In this document: positions 21,636 to 32,575 of the stretch, piece by piece
How positions within the stretch are numbered: the first letter of the stretch is position 1
How the letters are laid out: the number at the start of each line of letters is the position of its first letter
Assembly (NCBI GenBank): GCA_002104985.1
Contig: MCGO01000011.1
Coordinates: 62,001 to 126,000 of the forward strand
Reading direction: 5' to 3'
DNA: 64,000 nt
Origin: Rhizoclosmatium globosum
Lineage: Eukaryota > Chytridiomycota > Chytridiomycetes > Chytridiales > Chytriomycetaceae
The notes under the pieces: generated by a model
Seen by the model: only the letters and a program-made list of their open reading frames with translations
Databases searched by the model: none
What the model was told of the DNA's origin: nothing
Made by a program: the position numbers and the translations under genes

Positions 21636-24600
21636 TCAGAAAATAAACCACAAAAATGGAATGGCCATTTCAATCGACTTGCAAACAGCGCTTGAAGGAA
21701 TCAAAACTTGAACCCCAACAGATCCAACAGTCTTTACCGGAGATACAGCCGTAACAGCCGAAGTCGTCACTTCGACACGCACCCTGGCCACTCCCATCAC
21801 AACCGTGATTTTTCCTCCGTCTCTCTTTGTTCCTTGCGCTTGCACAGAATAAGAAATCTTTGCGAGAGGTGTACGTGAGTCATCTGCCTTGAAACCGAAA
21901 TGACGAAAGTGTCAGAAGCATCGTTCAGCTGGAATCCATATAACACAGTGTTCACCGAGTCAGGCAACGTAAGCACAATCGTTGCTGTAGTTCCCTGTGC
22001 GGTAGATACAGTGTGGGACCCAGAACTCGAAGCTTCATTGTAAGTCTGGACTTGACCAGAAGAGCTTGTAAACTTCAAGAAAAGAACTCATTAGATTCAC
22101 AAATTGAGAGAGGTAAGAAGCATTACCTTGAATGCGTTGGAGTCGACAGAAAGAACAATCTTGTTCATTCCTCCGCTTGCATTGGGAATACAGGTGCAGC
22201 ACAGTTACCAGCGCGGCTCCAGGAACAATATCTCATCAACAGAAACCAACGAGTTCTGCAATTCCGTCGCATCCACTGGCCCAAATGACGCTGAAATACT
22301 CAACACAGATGCAATAATTGTCTGGGATTTAGCATTTGAAACTTGAGAAAATCCAGTGTTCGGCGAAGGAGCCAACGTCTGCTGTGATGGGAGACCATGG
22401 ATGTGGACGGTTTATCAACAAAGCCAGCTGCAGGGCTTTCACCGGTGGTTCGGTGTTCCAGTGGTTCCAGTGGTTCCAGTGGTTCCATCAGAGTTGACTA
22501 CTCCCTGCCCATATTTCCGCTGCTGCCTCCATTATTTCCAGCGTTATTGACAGCACCGCTTCCTTCATTCGCGGGGTTAACAATAGGAGCGGGAATAGTT
22601 GTGGTCATGGGCGGAATAAATGCGGCTGTTGTCACTACTTGAGGGGCAATATTTTCCGTAGTTGTGGGAGGAGGAATAACGATGGCAGTCGTGGCAATTG
22701 GAACAATGGCGGTTTTGATTGGGGAAGCAGCCGCAGTGGTAACGATTGGAACAGCTATTTTGAACAGTTATAAACGAATAACTTAATGAGTGTGGTACCC
22801 ACCATCTCCCTGACAACCAGAACCAGAAGCCGTCAGATCCAAATCAACCTGCTTGAAATGTCCGAGCTTGTCCAAGTCAGATATCAAGATAGATGGGTCG
22901 TCGACAACATATTTTGTGTGTAGAACAGCTGCTTTCATGTCGCAGGGAAGGGATATAGTTTGAGTTTCCAAACTGTCTCGCTTTTTAGATGCACTTGCTG
23001 GTACTTTGAGCGGTTTTGAGATGTCGAACTTGCTTCCGGCTACGAATGTCCCGTTGACTGTGCTGACGAACGCTTGAAACCCGAATAAGGTTGTATCTTG
23101 GTGATTGAAGCTAAATGAAACGGTTCTATTCGAAACTGATACGACAGGGGAAGGTTGCACGTATTGCTTGCACAGATTATTGAGTAATTGCACAAACACT
23201 GCCGCTCGTTGACTTCCTGTCCCGAATACGAGACCGTCATCACATTTCGGAATCGTCGAAGAGCAATCAAGGAATGGTTGCAAACTATTGGGGTTGGTAT
23301 CGACTTCTAAACAAGTAACGTTTAACGCAGCTGTGTTTGAATCAAACGTGGAATAGCCAGGAATCTATTCAAATAATTAACTGAGATTTAAATTGCAAGA
23401 ACTAAGTTTACCTTGTTCCGACATGGATTCAGGCAATCTGGAACCGTTGTCAACTTGTACGCTTTCGCCTTGTCCACATATTCGACGTCTGACAACGCCG
23501 ATATCGCAGTTCCGCTTGCAATGATGTCAGCAGAAGGACAAACGTTGGTGACATTCAAGGCAGCAGCATTTGTGAAGCAGTTTCCATCAAGCTGAATAAA
23601 GTAGGCCTATCCGCCAATGAGTTATATCCGAAGAATAATAATAGAAGAACATACTCAGGGGTAGTTGGTACAGGGACAGGACTGGGAATAGGAATGGGAA
23701 CGGGTCCGGGGCCAGGACTTATTGACCCAGGACTAGAGCCACCCGGTACAGGAACAGGAATTTGTGACCCAGAACCAACAGGAATAGAACCAGGTAATTG
23801 GGAAGGAGTGACTGGTACTTGCGGCACCTTAATGAATGAACCTGTTTTCTTGATGGACGACGGAATCGTTCCAGTCAATTGATTGTTGCTGAGGTCGAGG
23901 TATAGCAGAGATGGAAGAGTTGGAATAGTTCCATTCAAGTGATTATTCTTTAAGTCCAGTTCAGTTAACGAGGTTGGCAGTGATGGAATTAATCCAGTAA
24001 GCTGATTGTTTCTCACAACACTATTAAAAACCATTAGATCAAGGTGCAGAGGTGTTTGGTACGGCACTCTTACAGCTGTCGCAAACCTTGTGGCAGAGGT
24101 GGCAAGGAACCGGTGAACATGCTATCTTCCAAAATTAAGGATTCAATAGAGCTCGGAAGTATTGGAATAGAGCCAGATAATTTGGTGCCTGAAAGTTGAA
24201 CACTGTACAGGGCGGAACTATCCCAGGCAGGAATAGATCCACTGAGCGGCACGTTATTAATTATGACCCCGGCAATAGAATTTGGCAGTGTTGGAAACGA
24301 GCCCGTTAACGGAGTATCATCCAAAATAACTGACTGGAGCGACTTTGGCAAAGCGGGAAATGGTCCAGTGAAATTGGTGCCAGACACTTCCATGAGTGTA
24401 AGAGAGTCGGGAAGAAGGGGAAAATCTCCAGAAAAGTTACAGTCCGAAATCCGAAGTTCCTTCAAACGTGTCAAGGACTTCAAAGATGGCATTCGTCCAC
24501 TTCCACTTGCTTGAAGGGTTCTGTTCAAAAAGAGTCAGCGAGAGAAGTTCTAAAAATTACCTACAAGGCAGTTAGACTGGAAGGCAAGTTTGATACGTCC

Positions 24601-25335
24601 GTGATTAAACTGTTGCTGGAAAGGCCAACATAGGTGAGAGTGTTTGGAAGAGTGGGTAAACGACCAGATAGATTGCTGTTGTCAATGGATATGCGCTGTA
24701 AGGCTGTAGTTTTGTTGAAACTTGGAAAAGCTCCCGTTAAAGTGGCATCATTTAAATATCTGCAATAGGTTAGACTATTCATCATTTCACATGTTCGCCT
24801 TACAGTTCCTGCAACGCTGGCGGCCAGTTTGTGGCCATGCCAATCAAGTTGGTGGACAACGAGCTTAAGTAGAAATTGATTGCTTTAGGGTTAAGAGGTA
24901 CACAATAGAGTCTCACAGCAGGGTAACTTGCGTGAGGCCAGAGAGGTCAGGGAAAGGACCTGCCGTGGGAGAACGTGTCTTATCCGCGCCATAATAATAT
25001 ACCATGCTGGAAGTGTATCAGTGTGTGACTCAGATGTATGAAGCAACTTTACATATCCGTGATACTTCCATTTCGACAGGAAGCTCCACACATAGTATCG
25101 ACTGAGGTAGCTCCGCTCAAACAGTTTATCCCGGAAACAGAACCATAGTCTCCATATTGGGTGCAGCATGACACTGGATCGATTGATCCAAAGAACTGAG
25201 GCCAGGCAGCTTTGGCAACTTGGCAGTCGTTGGCTGCAGCCTTGTATGCACGTTAGATGAATTCAAATCACCGGATAAACTTACTGTGGCGGTCCCAAAG
25301 AGAGCAACCAGGAAGATGGGGTGAGTCCACTTCAT
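21636..25335 (-). CDS. Secreted LRR protein gene, copy 2 (3' end damaged)
   Basis: ATG at 25335 opens a short signal peptide (Pro-Ile-Phe-Leu-Val-Ala-Leu-Phe). After an intron comes a cap with Asp-Pro-Val-Ser-Cys-Cys, then LRRs from 24785 to 23880 ([10 protein letters not shown] pattern, about 23-24 residues each) and a Pro/Gly/Ser-rich segment (23690-23820). The conserved middle domain (22783-23283) carries Lys-Lys-Arg-Asp-Ser-Leu-Glu-Thr-Gln. The linker (22300-22650) and the C-terminal domain follow; the protein would end in a short hydrophobic stretch, Ile-Pro-Phe-Leu-Trp-Phe-Ile-Phe, stop 21636-21638. Local indels at about 21892 and in the linker (22180-22240) break the frame. Closest to copy 1 by eye throughout, including introns. 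Likely cell-surface or wall-associated; function unknown. Confidence 0.7.
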
Positions 25336-25504
25336 CGTTCTTGGCAGCAGAAGAAAAAAATAGGACTTCCAACTTGGATTCCCGAAAGCATAAGTAGATT
25401 GCTTTCTCGTCTAGGATATTACTCTTATTCTTCTTTATTCATTTTCAGCAAACAGAATGTTATTCCAAATCTCCTTCTCGCTTCCTCATTTTCTTCGTTC
25501 AAAA

Positions 25505-25760
25505 ATGACACCCCCAAAGCGAAAGCTGTTGATAGTTCTGGACCTCAACGGCACTCTGATTGACCGGTTATTCAAAGACCTCGAACGAGTGTTGGCGAAC
25601 CGGAATCCGCTATGTCCCAAGGAACCGGACACGACGCTCAACAGGAACAAGTTGAGTTAGATGTTGCTTTGGGTAGTTAGCAATTATGGACAACTGATAC
25701 TGTCACAAAAAAGAGTGTTCCTGCAGCCGTGCTTGGACGCCTTTCTTCAGTTCCTTCTCT
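25505..25760 (+). pseudogene. FCP1-like phosphatase gene, 5' fragment
   Basis: Starts with ATG at 25505 and repeats the start of the intact gene at 38354, including Leu-Leu-Ile-Val-Leu-Asp-Leu-Asn-Gly-Thr-Leu-Ile-Asp and the Arg-Asn-Pro-Leu-Cys-Pro-Lys stretch. It ends at the segment encoding Phe-Leu-Gln-Phe-Leu-Leu, where homology passes to gene B. It is divergent from LRR copy 2 with 169 bp between starts, as at the intact locus. Not functional: the rest of the phosphatase domain is absent. Confidence 0.8.
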
Positions 25761-25855
25761 TTGACAAAAATGAAAGAAGAGGACTTCGCAATTTTCTGCG
25801 CAATGTTGAATCACTGGATGACTGGACTTCGGTCTTTGGAACTGTTTCTGCCTGA
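25761..25855 (+). pseudogene. Gene B internal fragment
   Basis: Encodes Asp-Lys-Asn-Glu-Arg-Arg and Asn-Val-Glu-Ser-Leu-Asp-Asp-Trp-Thr-Ser-Val-Phe in the same frame as the phosphatase remnant, matching gene B near 16247-16332. It is interrupted by the inserted transposon; the remaining 3' part of the same fragment reappears at about 28465. Confidence 0.75.
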
Positions 25856-26121
25856 ATTATTGTGCGTTTTGTCCAAAATTGGATATTTTTTTTTAAAATC
25901 TTTCAATTTATTAATAACTCAAATATATCTAATACCCAAGATCAAATAATCCTCAATAGTAAAAATCTTCCTCCATTTTGCTGACTATATGACAAGCCAA
26001 AGCATGCTGAAGCGCAAATAGTATACGACGATAAACAACAGCTACCGACACAGATTCTTAGATTTTTGAGTCATCTTGGTTATCTTGATCTCCATCAACC
26101 CAAAACTTCGCAGCAGCCGCC

Positions 26122-27460
26122 ATGGACATACGAGACCTTGTCAAACATAGTCATGCCACTGCTGAAGTGAAGGCATACTGTCTCTATATGTATTACTTCA
26201 TGGGAGTCAAACCATCGAAGTTGGCCCAAACATTCAAGAAGTCCAAGTCAACCATCCAAGAATGGATCAACACCTACGAAACAACTGGAACTCTTGATTG
26301 TAATTTGTCCGAAACTGTATACCAGAGTTTGGTGCAGATAAGCGACGCTGGCTTGTTGATCTATACACCAAGTCACCTACGTTGACATTGGCCGAAGCCA
26401 GATACCTGTTCCAACAACACTACCGTAACATTCTTATCAGCAAGTCATCCATATGCATTATTTTGTGTGAAGCGGGCCTCTCGTGGAAAGTCATTGAGCG
26501 GCGTGCAATGCAAGTCAGTGAGGCTGAAGTTGTGTGATTTGCATGAGAGCTGCTGGAACTTCCGTGGCTCCTCTCTACGCTTGTATTCTTGGATGAAGTA
26601 TTGTTTGATAATTGCAACATGCTCCTATCTCATGGATATGGCCGGAAAGGAGAAGCACTTGTTCACTATCGTGAATTTAATTGCTGTTAGGACGGGCGAC
26701 TTGTGTGGCAGGCACTGGAAGTGTTTGTTGTGAAAAAGCAAAGAACCGGGATCACGTGTGCAATCCACGAACGGATGAGAGTGGTCAGAAGCGGAGTTCC
26801 TATCAGTCCCGGTCCGGAATCTCCACACAACCCCGTCACACTCACCTTGATGTTGCTTATCACACTTCCAACTACGTACCTCCTGGTTGGGTAAGTTAGT
26901 TGGTTCTGTAGTGGAATGGTGAGGGAGTGTGTGCAGACTAACCTGTCAACAGATCACTCGGAGAAGACTTCTCCGTCGTAACAATCGCTGTCCTCGTGTT
27001 TCATTGCTTTGCTTCCTTGGCGTGAATGGTCTTTTGGATACGTTTATGACTGAAAGAACATTTGATCGGCACAAGTTTGCCTCCTGCTGTCAAGATTTTG
27101 CACTGAACAATCCAAAGGTCCGTCAATATCCAGGCCCACACTCGATCTGGATTCTTGATGGAGCTAAAATCCCTGCAGATATGAATATTACTTGTATCTT
27201 TGTTCTTTGGGAATTGTGGTTATCTTCCTTCCTGTGTACTGTCCATTTATCAACCTTTGGCATGGTAAAGCAGAAGCCTCAAGCCCTTTACGTTGAAGGA
27301 TCCAAATGACTGCTTGAACTTGTTGTATCTGAGGTTCTAAGTTTGTTTTTGAGCTACAACTTCTCCCCAATATTCCGAAAGTGTGGTTATACGTCTACTG
27401 GATTCAATGCTGCAAACAGCATTTGATCAAGACTTAAAAGACTTTGGATTCAACAAGAAC
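26122..27460 (+). pseudogene. Tc1-type DDE transposase remnant
   Basis: An N-terminal helix-turn-helix is readable from ATG 26122 (Gly-Val-Lys-Pro-Ser-Lys-Leu-Ala-Gln-Thr-Phe, then Ser-Thr-Ile-Gln-Glu-Trp). After frame changes, the DDE part shows Ser-Ile-Trp-Ile-Leu-Asp-Gly-Ala-Lys-Ile and Leu-Pro-Val-Tyr-Cys-Pro-Phe-Ile-Asn (around 27145-27250), the usual layout of DDE_3/Tc1 endonucleases. A candidate intron sits at about 26891-26952. Several frame breaks make it inactive. The glutamate of the triad is not readable. Confidence 0.7.
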
Positions 27461-27469
27461 AAATGAATA

Positions 27470-28394
27470 AAGCCAATTGATCATTAATTGTTTCTGCCAA
27501 CACCAAATCCTTACAATTCTCCCATCAACTTGTTACGACCCCATTTCAATCATGCTCGGTTTCCAGTAGCAGTGGAAGGTCCAGCTTTTGGAATTCCTCC
27601 ATGATCCAAATCCATTATTCGTGTTTGTTTGAAGATACCATTTGCCACCTGAGGCTTAACAGGGCCAGGGGCTTGTTGCATATCTATCAAAACACACGTT
27701 ACTGTGTCACATTTCTGCAGCCAAGCGAGTGTCCAAGTCCTGCAACATGACCCCAATTTGATTCAAGATGTGGCACATCATCTTCAAACAGATGCCAACT
27801 CTTTGATTTTCCTGAATAGCAACCTCATTGGACAAAACAATCTCTCTGTTTTGATACTTGTGGTTGACACTAGCAGTTGCGAACAAGTGAATAATACTGG
27901 CATCTGGACCCCTAAAAATGTTCTTCCAAAGTCTTATAGCATGATAGAGGCCCAGATTTTCCAATTAACATGTTGAGACATGCAGACCCCTTGATAGTGC
28001 TGGCATAAACACGTAATCATCTCGTTAAGAGACTGCTCAGATCAGCTCCAGATCTATCAGTTGCTGCTCTTGAGCATAAAACCTTCACAAACAGCTTGTG
28101 AATTGGGCTTGTTGGAATTACCTTGGAGTTTACACTGACAATGACTGGCAATGGCGATGCAATAGGGAAGCGTTCTCTCCAATTGACCAACATGTCTGTT
28201 GTAACACTTGAAAGGTAAAACTTGCGCTTGCCAATAGTGTCATGAAACTGAATGTAGTTACCAAGCATTGTCTCATCAATGTTTTCCCCACGAGGATCCC
28301 AGGAGAGCGTGGGTGTAGTTGTGGAGCTATTCATATCAGCTTTCTTCTTCAAGTGTGGCCTAATTGTATGCTGTGATTTGATTGTCTCGCACAT
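27470..28394 (-). other. Unassigned open stretches inside the insertion
   Basis: Minus-strand open stretches 28394-28017, 27964-27707 and 27756-27550 overlap or follow each other in different frames and could be one broken coding region of about 280 residues. Visible features are Leu-Ser-Trp-Asp-Pro-Arg-Gly-Glu-Asn and Phe-Tyr-Leu-Ser-Ser-Val-Thr-Thr. No family was recognised. It may be a second protein of the transposon or a captured host fragment. Confidence 0.3.
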
Positions 28395-28464
28395 CTGTAA
28401 TCTCCACTTTTTTGCGCTTTTTTTTTTGCGCTAAGTATGATTTGGTGCTGCGAGCGCAATACCA

Positions 28465-28570
28465 TAGAAAATAGCACAAGTTGCCCATACTGCTCTAGAG
28501 CAGGCAGAAGACCAAGAATGAAGCTGTTTGGTATTATCAGAAAGAACTTTCTCAGCAAAGGTTGGAATAA
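28465..28570 (+). pseudogene. Gene B 3' fragment beside LRR copy 3
   Basis: Nucleotides match gene B from the Val-Ala-His-Thr-Ala segment to its stop (compare 16378-16536), with an internal deletion of the acidic stretch. The stop and the following spacer before the convergent LRR copy 3 are almost the same as at gene B/LRR copy 1. Confidence 0.75.
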
Positions 28571-28607
28571 AAAGAAGCTCTATTTGAACATCTGTCTATA
28601 ACTTACT

Positions 28608-31600
28608 TCAGAAAATGAACCACAAAAATGGAATAGCCATTTCAATTGACTTGCAAACAGCGCTTGAAGGAATCAAGACTTGAACACCAACAGATCCAAC
28701 AGTCTTTGCGGGAGATACAACGGTAACAGCCGAAGTAGTCATTTCAGCACGCACCTTGGCCACTCCCATCACAACCGTGATTTTTCCTCCATCTCTCTTT
28801 GTTCCTTGTGCTTGCACAGAATAAGAAATCTTTGCGAGAGGTGTACGCGAGTCATCTGCCTTGAAGACCGAAATGATAAAAGTCTCAGAAGGGTCGCTCA
28901 GCTGGAATCCATACACAAGAGTGTTCACCAAATCAGGCAACGTGAGCACAATCGTTGCTGTAGACCCTTGCGCGGTACATACAGTGCGCGAACCAGAACT
29001 TGAAGCTTCATTGTAAGTCTGGACTTGACCAGAAGAACTTGGAAACTTAACAAACAAGATCTAATTGATTATTATAGGAGATAAAAAAGGCATTACCTTG
29101 AACGAATTGGATTCGACAGAAAGAACAATCTTGTTCATTCCTCCAGTTGCTTTCGGGAATGAAGGTGCAGCCACAGTCACCAAAGTAGCTCCAGCAACAA
29201 CATCCTTATCAACAGAAACCAACGAGTTCTGTAATTCAGTTGCATCCACTGGCCCAAATGACGACGAAATACTCAAGACAGACGCAACAATTGTTTGGGC
29301 TTTGGCGCTAGTCACTTGCAATAAACCAGTGTTTGACGAAAGAGCCGAAGTCTGCTGTGGACCAACTGTGGCAGGTGTCACAGGTTGAACAGGTTTAGAC
29401 GTGTCGCCAGAGTTTGAGGTAACTGCAACCGTGTTTGTATTTCCATCATACAAATTGTTTCCAACCGAATTTCCAGCTGAATTGCCAGCAGTGTTTCCAG
29501 ACGAGGTATCAGAACCAGTTTTTCCACTACCCACACTTACACTGCCTCCATTATTCACAGTATTATCAAACACAGTGCCTCCTTGATTCCCAGAACTTCC
29601 CGAACTAGAATCAGATCCAACTGCTCCAGAGCTGTTAGTGTCTGAAACAAACACTGTTGTTGCAACTGGAGGAGGAATATTGGCAGAAAGGGCTACGGTT
29701 GTAGCTACTACTGGAAGTTCAATGATAGGAGAGGCAGTAGTAATAGTTGTGGGTGGAGCTAATTCAGCTGTGGTTACAACTTGAGGCGCAATTATTGCCA
29801 TACTTGTGGGAGGAATGATAACAGCAGTGGGTAAAACTGGAACAGCGACAGCAGTAGTTTTGATTGGTAGATTTTCTGTAGTGGTTACTACGGGAACAGC
29901 TATTTCGGATGTTACAAACGGACTACTTGAAACAAACAAACTCACATTGGCCCTGACACTCGGATCCAGACTCAGAGGCTGTGAGATCCACTTCTATTTG
30001 CTTGACATGACCAAGTTTGTTTGGGTCAGATAGCGCAATAACTGAATCATCTACAACATATTTCATGTGGAGTACACTTGCTTTCAAGCCACAGGGAATG
30101 TGTATAGTTTGAGTTTCAAGATCGTCCCGCTTTCTTGACGAATTTACAGGAATGTTGAGTGGCTTTGAAATGTCAAATTTGGATCCAGCAATGAATGTTC
30201 CATTGTCTGTACTAACAAAAGCTTGAAATCCAAGCAAGCCAACATTCTGAATGTCAAAAGAGAGGGTGTTATTTGTCACTGCAGTTGAAGGAGTAGGCTG
30301 TAAAAACTGTTGACAGAGGCTTTCCAAGATTTTTACAAATATCTCCACTGTTTGAACCGCACTAAAGGATAACAGAGAGCAGCTAGCATGCTTACTTGCA
30401 CAGTCAATAAGTGGCTTCATACTGTTGGGATTGGCCTGAATATCCAAACAAGTTGCGTTAAATGAGGTGAGGTTGGAGTATGACGGAATCTAATGAAAGC
30501 ACAGCATCAGTTACAGTTAAATTCAGTTATGCTGTACTTTTTCTTGACAGGGAGACAAGCAGGGATGAAAAAGAGTGTCTTTGTAGGACATTGCTTTATC
30601 CAAATATTCATTATCAGTCAATGCTGCAATTGAATATCCACCCTGAGAAGTGTTTGTAGAAGCACAAACATTGGTGACATTATAGTCATCTGCATTGATG
30701 AAGCAGTTTGCGTCAAGGTACACATCTGTCAAACTATTGAAGTTTAAGTATATAAAAAAAATTAAATATGTTACAAGACAAACTTTAATATGGACTGAGG
30801 AATGAAGCCACTGAAGTTGTTGTTGCTCAAGTCGATTTCAACAAGTTGTGGCGGCAAAAAAGTAGGAATAGTTCCAGAAAAGTGGTTTCCCCCTAAATTT
30901 CTTTTCCTGTTTCAGAAGCGCATTGCAATGAACAAGCTTACAAAGACTCCAAGGCTTGTGGTAATGATGGAATAGAGCCATTAAAGTTATTGCCATATAA
31001 GCTCAAGCCTCCAAGAGTGCTGGGAAGATTTGGAATAGATCCTGACATTTTTGTCTGCATAATTGCAAAGGATGTTAGCTTTGACAGCCCATACAAAGAA
31101 GGCAAGATTCCAGTGAGCTGCAAGTTGCTGATATAGAGTTCTTTCAACAAGGTAGGAAGGTCAGGGAGTAGTCCAGACTGCATTGTGTCCCTAAAAAAGA
31201 TTTCTTCCAGAGAGTCTGGGAATGCCGGAAGGGGTCCCGTGAATTTTGTGGTTTCAATTGAAACTTCTTTAATTGTGTCTGGGAAATCAGGAAAGGTTCC
31301 AGTGAAATTGCAATTTTCGATGCCAATGTTGGTAAGATTTTTCAGCGCTTTCAATGGAGGGAATGCACCCATTCCAGATTCTATAAAATAACTGTCACCA
31401 CCAATTAGTAAATACACTTACGTATCTGATACCTTACATGGACCCAATTGATGGGGGTAGAACTGAAATGGATCCTATCAGGATATTGTTAACTAACATC
31501 AAAGCCTTGAGAGTAGTTGGAAGGGCAGGAATTGATCCCGCAATTTTTGTGTTTTCCAAAAGGAGTACTGTCAAGGCAGTAGTCTGATTGAATGCTGGAA

Positions 31601-32169
31601 ATGGACCAGTCAGGGTGGAACTAGTCAACTCGCTGAAGCAAATCATTATTGAAGAATAAATCATATGCTTCTCTTACAGTTTTTGCAAAGCCGGAGGCCA
31701 AATTGTTGGCAACGCACCTGTGAAATCCTTCACCAAAAATCTACGTGAAAAATAAGTCAATTATATATGAACTGCAAGCAACTCACAAGTATGTTAATTG
31801 TGTTAGCCCGCTCAAGTCAGGGAATGGACTGTCTGTCTGAATACCCATACCGTAGTTGAGTTGGCTGCGACTTACAGTAAATAGTGATGATGAGAGAAAT
31901 CAAGTCTTACATTTCCGTGATTGAGCCATTCTTGCATCGAACATCACAAGAAACATCAGGAGGGCAGTTCACGCCAGACACTGTTCCGTCAGAGTCGCAA
32001 CAAGTGGTTGCGTCAATTATGCCGAACATCTCAGGCCAAGCACTTTTGGCTATTGCACAGTCGTTTGCAATAACCTTGTCAATGGTTGATCATTAGCATC
32101 AACACTATTAAAGAGGAGACGCACCTTCGTTGCTCCGAGGAGGAAGGCCAATAAGATAAGTGGTTCCAT
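28608..32169 (-). CDS. Secreted LRR protein gene, copy 3
   Basis: ATG 32169 opens a signal peptide (Leu-Ile-Leu-Leu-Ala-Phe-Leu-Leu-Gly). The cap has [13 protein letters not shown]. LRRs run from about 31840 to 30780. The middle domain (29923-30732) has paired Cys, Asn-Gly-Thr-Phe-Ile-Ala-Gly-Ser-Lys-Phe-Asp and Ser-Arg-Lys-Arg-Asp-Asp. The linker (29390-29900) is Thr/Val-rich, then Gly/Asn/Ser-rich with Asn-Ser-Ala-Gly-type repeats. The C-terminal domain is intact over 28608-29057 and ends Pro-Phe-Leu-Trp-Phe-Ile-Phe. Introns are short. This is the best-preserved copy of the first block. Its cap resembles copy 5 and its linker resembles copy 4, so it belongs to a different subgroup from copies 1 and 2. 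Role unknown; adhesion or surface recognition is a guess. Confidence 0.78.
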
Positions 32170-32370
32170 TTTTGGGTTGATTGAAAAAAGGATAACGATC
32201 TTGAACCGGAAAATAATACTTCCAAGAAGATAATTTGAAGACGCGACAGAACAAGCAGCAACAATGGTATTTCACGTGAAGAGAAAGAAGGCAGTTGAGA
32301 TGAGGGAAAGAAACAAAAGGACTGCGTCCTGACTTTCAGCATTTAAATGGTGTTAATATATATCGTTGAT

Positions 32371-32575
32371 ATAAACCGAAATCAATCCCATCAATTTAAT
32401 AGTGAATATATGAGGGTGGAAGGAACGGATTTTTCTTTATCTTTCGCTCTTTGAAACTCGCGCTGTTGTGATACCATCGCTCACACCTACGCGCTCCTTT
32501 AGGTAATAAACATCTTTCGCTCTTTGAAACTCGCGCTGTTGTGATACCATTGCTCACACCTACGCGCTCCTTTAG
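32371..32575 (+). repeat. Left LTR with internal 64-bp tandem repeat
   Basis: Matches 37663-37867 except for one C/T difference near 32551. Two 64-bp copies (32439-32502 and 32512-32575), separated by 9 bp, fill the 3' part and end at the LTR boundary. Confidence 0.9.

Larger units (their letters stand above)
25860..28455. mobile_element. Decayed Tc1/mariner-like transposon insertion
   Basis: The insertion splits a copy of gene B: left part ends near 25855, right part resumes near 28465. Inside are a transposase remnant (26122-27460, plus strand) and unassigned open stretches on the minus strand (27550-28394). Clear terminal inverted repeats and a TA target duplication could not be made out by eye, so the ends are given from the gene B break rather than from the element itself. 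Confidence 0.6.

Noticed and set aside
32371..32575. 64-bp direct repeats as a possible CRISPR-like array
   Set aside because: Only two units, inside both LTRs of a retroelement in a eukaryotic genome.
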